Source: Candidatus Omnitrophota bacterium
GTDB taxonomy: Bacteria > Omnitrophota > Gorgyraeia > Duberdicusellales > 4484-171
Direction: 5' to 3'
Assembly: GCA_014728785.1 (NCBI GenBank)
Contig: WJKZ01000104.1
Coordinates: forward strand, 1-9,565
DNA length: 9,565 nt
Below the pieces are notes generated by a model. It saw nothing but the letters and a program-made list of their open reading frames with translations. It ran no database searches and had not been told where the DNA came from. This document shows positions 6,493 to 9,565 of the stretch, piece after piece. The stretch's first letter is position 1, and every line of letters starts with the position of its first letter. The translations under genes and the position numbers were made by a program.

Positions 6493-7305
6493 TCACTCTC
6501 CGCCGGTTCTTATTCTCTCCCCACCGGTGGGGCCCCCGCTGCCTCTGTCTTTTAACTCCTCTTCTTCCCTTATATCCTCATAGTTATCTTCTCTGAAGGT
6601 ATCATCCCTCTCATCTTTAAGCTCATCAAAAGAATCTTCACCAAAACCGCCTCCTGGTACGCCTCCGTTTCCTTCGCCCTGGCCCTTTTCTCTTAAAGAA
6701 TCCAGGAATGAGCGGAAAGTGCTCCATTTTTTATAATCATCTTCGCTTAAGCCAAAAAAATCACCTATATTACCGTAGGAATCTACCGGGACGCCGAAAC
6801 CCTCTCCCAACGAACCTTCTTCAAATACCCCGCCTTCGCTGTTTAAACCTTTAAGATAAACTATCCCCTCAAAGCACTTTACCAAGGAACTGCTCCCGTC
6901 TGTTTCTACGCTTTTACCTGTACCTCTCACCCCGGCTATAACAGTGGGGGTCTTTACCTGAAAATCTTCTACTTTAGCAATATCCTCAATTACCGAAAAC
7001 ACCCTCCCCTCAGGCATGAATATGCGGGAAGGTTCAATCTCTTCCAGTTTTATATGAGAATTTTCTTTAACGGTTAATATGTTTTCGAGCTCTTCGTCAA
7101 AAGTAACGGTACATTCACCGGCCGGTCCGGTCTTTATTTCGGCTTCTTTCTCTAAATATATATTTATTTCGGCCTCAAGCCATTCGGCTTCACTATCCTG
7201 CCTTATCTTCACATCACCCTTTATGTTGATTATTTTTGCTATCTGGGCAAAGGAAAAAAAGCTGAAAGAAAAACAGAATAAAATCGACAATAAGGTTCTT
7301 TTCAT
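6493..7305 (-). CDS. Secreted FecR-domain protein with Gly/acidic C-terminal tail
   Basis: This 270-residue protein has a signal peptide at 1-20 (SFA|Q). A FecR domain (about 22-152) follows, with the opening GDVKIRQ-x8-W (30-42) and the hallmark TPTVIAGVRGTG (119-130). FecR domains sit in the periplasm; in E. coli FecR relays a signal from the barrel FecA to the sigma factor FecI. Here there is no cytoplasmic N-terminal region, so the protein should be free in the periplasm or bound to partners. Residues about 205-270 are low-complexity, rich in Gly, Asp, Glu and Arg. Two cysteines (65, 144) could form a disulfide. The start at 7305 is favoured over an in-frame ATG at 7332 because AGGAG (7313-7317) is 7 bases upstream and it begins the signal peptide exactly. 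It lies between mlaD and the barrel gene. FecR proteins are often encoded beside CHASE2 receptors, supporting a role with the phosphatase. Confidence 0.9.
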   Translation of the reverse strand: MKRTLLSILFCFSFSFFSFAQIAKIINIKGDVKIRQDSEAEWLEAEINIYLEKEAEIKTGPAGECTVTFDEELENILTVKENSHIKLEEIEPSRIFMPEGRVFSVIEDIAKVEDFQVKTPTVIAGVRGTGKSVETDGSSSLVKCFEGIVYLKGLNSEGGVFEEGSLGEGFGVPVDSYGNIGDFFGLSEDDYKKWSTFRSFLDSLREKGQGEGNGGVPGGGFGEDSFDELKDERDDTFREDNYEDIREEEELKDRGSGGPTGGERIRTGGE

Positions 7306-7358
7306 TTTAACTCTCCTCTTTTCGTTTCTCATTTTCTCATATAGGCACTAAAAATCAA

Positions 7359-7964
7359 TCATTTTGTCTTAAAGAGGAGCTTCCAGGGATGTCTCTTAAC
7401 GTCGGCACTGAATTCTTCAAGATTTTTAGAGGTAGCTTCGAGATTTTTAATCAGCCGGGAAATTTCATCCTGATTATCTTCCACCGTGTAATTCAGATTT
7501 TGAGAGAGTTTTTTTACCTCGTCGGTTAAAGAATTGATGTTGCTCATCAGCTCATCCATATCAATAAACGGCTCCCCTTCCAACCTCTCTCCGGGCTCGA
7601 TGAAACCTTCCCCCTGGCGGGAAGAAATCTGAATATATTTTTCTCCCATCATCCCTAAAGTTTTTATGGAAATTTTGGGATTTTCCCTTATTTTTACTCC
7701 TTCTTTTATCCATAATTCGAGAACCATTCTGGTTCTGCCTTCACCATAAACAACATCGATGTTATCGACCTTGCCTGCCTCTAAACCGTTAACCATAACC
7801 GGAGACTTTTCACCCAGGCCGGAAATATCCTCAAACACTGCATATATGCGATAACCTCCTTCCCCTAAATTTATTTTTCCGGTACTATAGCTTAAATAGA
7901 ACAATCCGAAAACACAAATTATAACAAATAGACCTACTTTAAATTCATTACTGTATTTTTTCAT
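7359..7964 (-). CDS. mlaD: MlaD-like MCE-domain lipid-transport protein
   Basis: This 201-residue protein has a single N-terminal membrane anchor (about 10-26) and one MCE domain (about 37-117: YAVFEDISGLGEKSPVMVNG, then LEAGKVDNID, then SIKTLGMMGEKYIQI). A helical, coiled-coil-like region (about 135-190) follows and ends in HPWKLLFK. MlaD forms a hexameric ring in the periplasm on top of the MlaE dimer and passes phospholipid between the inner membrane and a carrier. It is close in size to E. coli MlaD (183 residues), the small single-MCE type rather than a PqiB/YebT needle. AAGGGG (7969-7974) is a good ribosome binding site, and the gene begins 12 bp after mlaF. No periplasmic carrier (MlaC) or outer-membrane partner (MlaA) gene is in the window. 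Confidence 0.93.
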   Translation of the reverse strand: MKKYSNEFKVGLFVIICVFGLFYLSYSTGKINLGEGGYRIYAVFEDISGLGEKSPVMVNGLEAGKVDNIDVVYGEGRTRMVLELWIKEGVKIRENPKISIKTLGMMGEKYIQISSRQGEGFIEPGERLEGEPFIDMDELMSNINSLTDEVKKLSQNLNYTVEDNQDEISRLIKNLEATSKNLEEFSADVKRHPWKLLFKTK

Positions 7965-7976
7965 AACACCCCTTTT

Positions 7977-8789
7977 TTATAATTCCAGCATATCATGTAC
8001 ATCTATATCTTCCCGAAAAGAACCGATGGGCCCCTCAGGGCTTCCCTCAACAAATTGTCTTATGTAGGGGTTACTGCTGTTTTTTAATTCCTGAGGGGTA
8101 CAGATATCCACAATTCTACCTTTATTAACCATTGCCGCTCTGTCGGAAATAGCAAATACGCTTTTCATATCATGAGTAACTACAACCGAGGTTATCAATA
8201 ATTTTGCGCTCAGGTCTTTTATCAATTTATCTATTACTCCTCCCACCACCGGGTCAAGCCCCGAGGTCGGTTCATCGTAAAATACAATATCAGGGTCCAG
8301 GGCTATGGCTCTGGCCAGACCCACCCGTTTTCTCATACCCCCCGAAATCTGAGAAGGATAATAGCTTTCAAACCCTTTAAGCCCGACTAAAGCCAATTTC
8401 ATTTTTATTATTATATTAATTATATCTTCTGCCAATTTTGAGTGCTCTCTCAAAGGCAAGGCTACATTTTCCTTGACCGTAAGGGAATCAAGAAGGGCTG
8501 AATACTGGAAAAGCATTCCAAAACTCCTTCTTACCTCCTCCAGCCCTTGGGAAGAAAGAGCACTTATATCTTTCCCTTTTATGTATACATTGCCTTCATC
8601 CGGTTTAATTATTCCGGTCATTAAACGAAGGAGGGTGCTTTTGCCCGAACCCGAGCAACCCATAAGCAAAAAAGTCTCTCCGCAGAAGACATCCAGGCTT
8701 ACATTATCTATTACCTTGCGTCCCTGGAAATACTTGCTTACATTCCTCAAAGATATTATTTTTTCCCTCTGCTCACACTTGTTACTCAT
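7977..8789 (-). CDS. mlaF: MlaF-like ABC ATPase of the lipid transporter
   Basis: This 270-residue ABC ATPase has all catalytic motifs: Walker A GCSGSGKST (44-52), Q-loop FQ (94-95), signature ISGGM (148-152), Walker B DIVFYDEP (167-174), D-loop SGLD (176-179) and switch His in VTHD (205-207, His206). The C-terminal FVEGSPEGPI is typical of MlaF. It powers lipid movement through MlaE in the inner membrane. The frame stays open for 45 codons upstream, but those codons lie inside mlaE, encode an Arg-rich sequence unlike the family, and would give a 136-bp overlap. The ATG at 8789 gives the usual length, a 4-bp ATGA overlap with the mlaE stop and a GGGG ribosome binding site. E. coli MlaF works with the STAS protein MlaB, for which no gene lies here. 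Confidence 0.95.
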   Translation of the reverse strand: MSNKCEQREKIISLRNVSKYFQGRKVIDNVSLDVFCGETFLLMGCSGSGKSTLLRLMTGIIKPDEGNVYIKGKDISALSSQGLEEVRRSFGMLFQYSALLDSLTVKENVALPLREHSKLAEDIINIIIKMKLALVGLKGFESYYPSQISGGMRKRVGLARAIALDPDIVFYDEPTSGLDPVVGGVIDKLIKDLSAKLLITSVVVTHDMKSVFAISDRAAMVNKGRIVDICTPQELKNSSNPYIRQFVEGSPEGPIGSFREDIDVHDMLEL

Positions 8790-9565
8790 GTCCCCGAAAA
8801 ATAGAATATTGCGGTTAATATGCAGTCTGAGAGAATAATAAGAATAAAACTTATAACCACACTCCTGGTAGTTGCCCTTCCTACCCCTTCGGCGCCGCCT
8901 TTGGTGTTTAAGCCCTCGAAACAACCTATTAAAGCTATTATTATACCGAAAACTACAGACTTAATCAGACCTGTATAAATATCTTTCAATTCTAAATATT
9001 TAAATGTAGTTTGCATATAGAGCTCCGGGTTGAGGCCTAAGCTCGTCGTACCGACGAGAAATCCTCCGGCTATCCCTGAAATGTTACCCAGGATGGTAAG
9101 GCAGGGCTGCATAAACAGCAGGGCCAGAAAGCGGGGGACAGCTAAAAATCTTACCGGCTGGATAGCCATAACCTCCAAAGCCTCAATTTGTTCGCTTACT
9201 TTCATAGTGCCTAATTCTGCGGCTATGGCTGAACCGACCCGCCCGGCTATAACCAAGGCGGTTAAGACCGGGCTTAATTCGCGGCAAAGCGAAATAGCTA
9301 CCAGGGATGCTACATATATAGTAGCTCCCATCTCTTCTAACTGGTAGGCAGACTGCATTGCCAGAACTATACCGGTAAAGGTAGTAACAAAAAATACTAT
9401 AATGGCGGAACGCAGACCCACAAAGACCATCTGGTAAAATATATTTTTCCGACTTAATGGTTTTCCCTTAAAGGGGCCCGCGAATATCCAATAAAATGTG
9501 TGCAAAAGCAGGTCCAGAGACCCTTTCATGTATTGATAAGCAGAAATGATTATGCGGCCTGTAGC
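8786..9565 (-). CDS. mlaE: MlaE-like permease of the lipid ABC transporter (5' end beyond window)
   Basis: This is an integral-membrane permease with about five or six hydrophobic segments. The strongest family signatures are RELSPVLTALVIAGRVGSAI, then AAELGTMKVSEQIEALEVM, and near the C-terminus GLNTKGGAEGVGRATTRSVV. MlaE dimers form the lipid pathway under the MlaD ring. The first ATG in frame is at 9529, but the frame is open for 12 more codons to the edge (ATGRIIISAYQYMKGS, the fourth residue from the right-hand end being Met), with no ATG, GTG or TTG among them. GRIIISAYQYMKGSLDLLL matches the usual amphipathic N-terminal helix, and no ribosome binding site precedes 9529. The true start therefore probably lies outside. 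Visible length is 259 residues, near full length for plain MlaE (about 260), but an N-terminal STAS fusion cannot be excluded. Confidence 0.93.
   Translation of the reverse strand, partial: ATGRIIISAYQYMKGSLDLLLHTFYWIFAGPFKGKPLSRKNIFYQMVFVGLRSAIIVFFVTTFTGIVLAMQSAYQLEEMGATIYVASLVAISLCRELSPVLTALVIAGRVGSAIAAELGTMKVSEQIEALEVMAIQPVRFLAVPRFLALLFMQPCLTILGNISGIAGGFLVGTTSLGLNPELYMQTTFKYLELKDIYTGLIKSVVFGIIIALIGCFEGLNTKGGAEGVGRATTRSVVISFILIILSDCILTAIFYFSGT

Noticed and set aside
7329..7340. Tiny frame ATG-AGA-AAA-TGA in the leader of the FecR-like gene
   Set aside because: Three codons in a purine-rich stretch that resembles a duplicated ATGAGAAA; most likely chance.
8473..8838. Plus-strand reading frame of 121 codons opposite mlaF
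   Set aside because: It is a shadow of a strongly conserved ABC ATPase gene on the other strand, with no recognisable protein pattern or ribosome binding site.
8790..8924. 45-residue Arg-rich N-terminal extension of MlaF
   Set aside because: It lies within mlaE, resembles no ABC ATPase, and the ATG at 8789 has the usual ATGA overlap and length.
9030..9347. Plus-strand reading frame of 105 codons opposite mlaE
   Set aside because: Antisense to the most conserved part of MlaE; composition reflects that gene.

Overview
All nine genes in this window lie on the minus strand, so the text reads them from the right edge to the left edge. The content points to a Gram-negative (diderm) bacterium: an Mla/MCE lipid ABC transporter, an outer-membrane beta-barrel, a CsgG-type secretion protein and a small outer-membrane-type lipoprotein. 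The DNA is moderately AT-rich (about 40 % GC by eye), with frequent AGA/AGG and ATA codons and long hydrophobic Phe/Ile-rich leaders. This style suggests an uncultured environmental lineage, possibly Omnitrophota-like, but no marker gene here proves that. I saw no rRNA, tRNA, CRISPR array, transposon or phage gene, and no gene-free stretch longer than 300 bases.

Region 1 (9565 to about 3530) looks like one transcription unit of six genes: MlaE permease (open at the right edge), MlaF ATPase (4-bp overlap with MlaE), MlaD MCE protein (12-bp gap), a secreted FecR-domain protein (53-bp gap, strong ribosome binding site), an outer-membrane barrel (23-bp gap), and a CHASE2-PP2C/SpoIIE membrane phosphatase (3-bp gap). 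The first three form the inner-membrane complex that moves phospholipid between inner and outer membranes. The last three place one protein in the outer membrane, one in the periplasm and one spanning the inner membrane with a cytoplasmic phosphatase, as expected for a trans-envelope signalling chain.

Region 2 (3529 to 2146) holds a CsgG-like protein with a C-terminal FlgT-like domain, then a 60-residue lipoprotein. Each has a plausible sigma70-type promoter. The CsgG-like promoter carries a perfect 16-bp palindrome that spans the spacer and most of the -35 box, and a second inverted repeat lies just upstream of its ribosome binding site.

Region 3 (2014 to 1) holds two tandem CNNM/CorC-type membrane proteins. 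The first is complete and canonical. The second runs off the left edge and is altered at several family motif positions.

The most interesting possibility is a link between the phosphatase and the lipid transporter. PP2C/SpoIIE phosphatases usually act on STAS-domain proteins, and the Mla transporter is normally controlled by a STAS protein (MlaB) or by a STAS domain fused to the N-terminus of MlaE. No STAS gene lies inside the window, but the MlaE frame is still open at the right edge, so the DNA just beyond it would settle the question.
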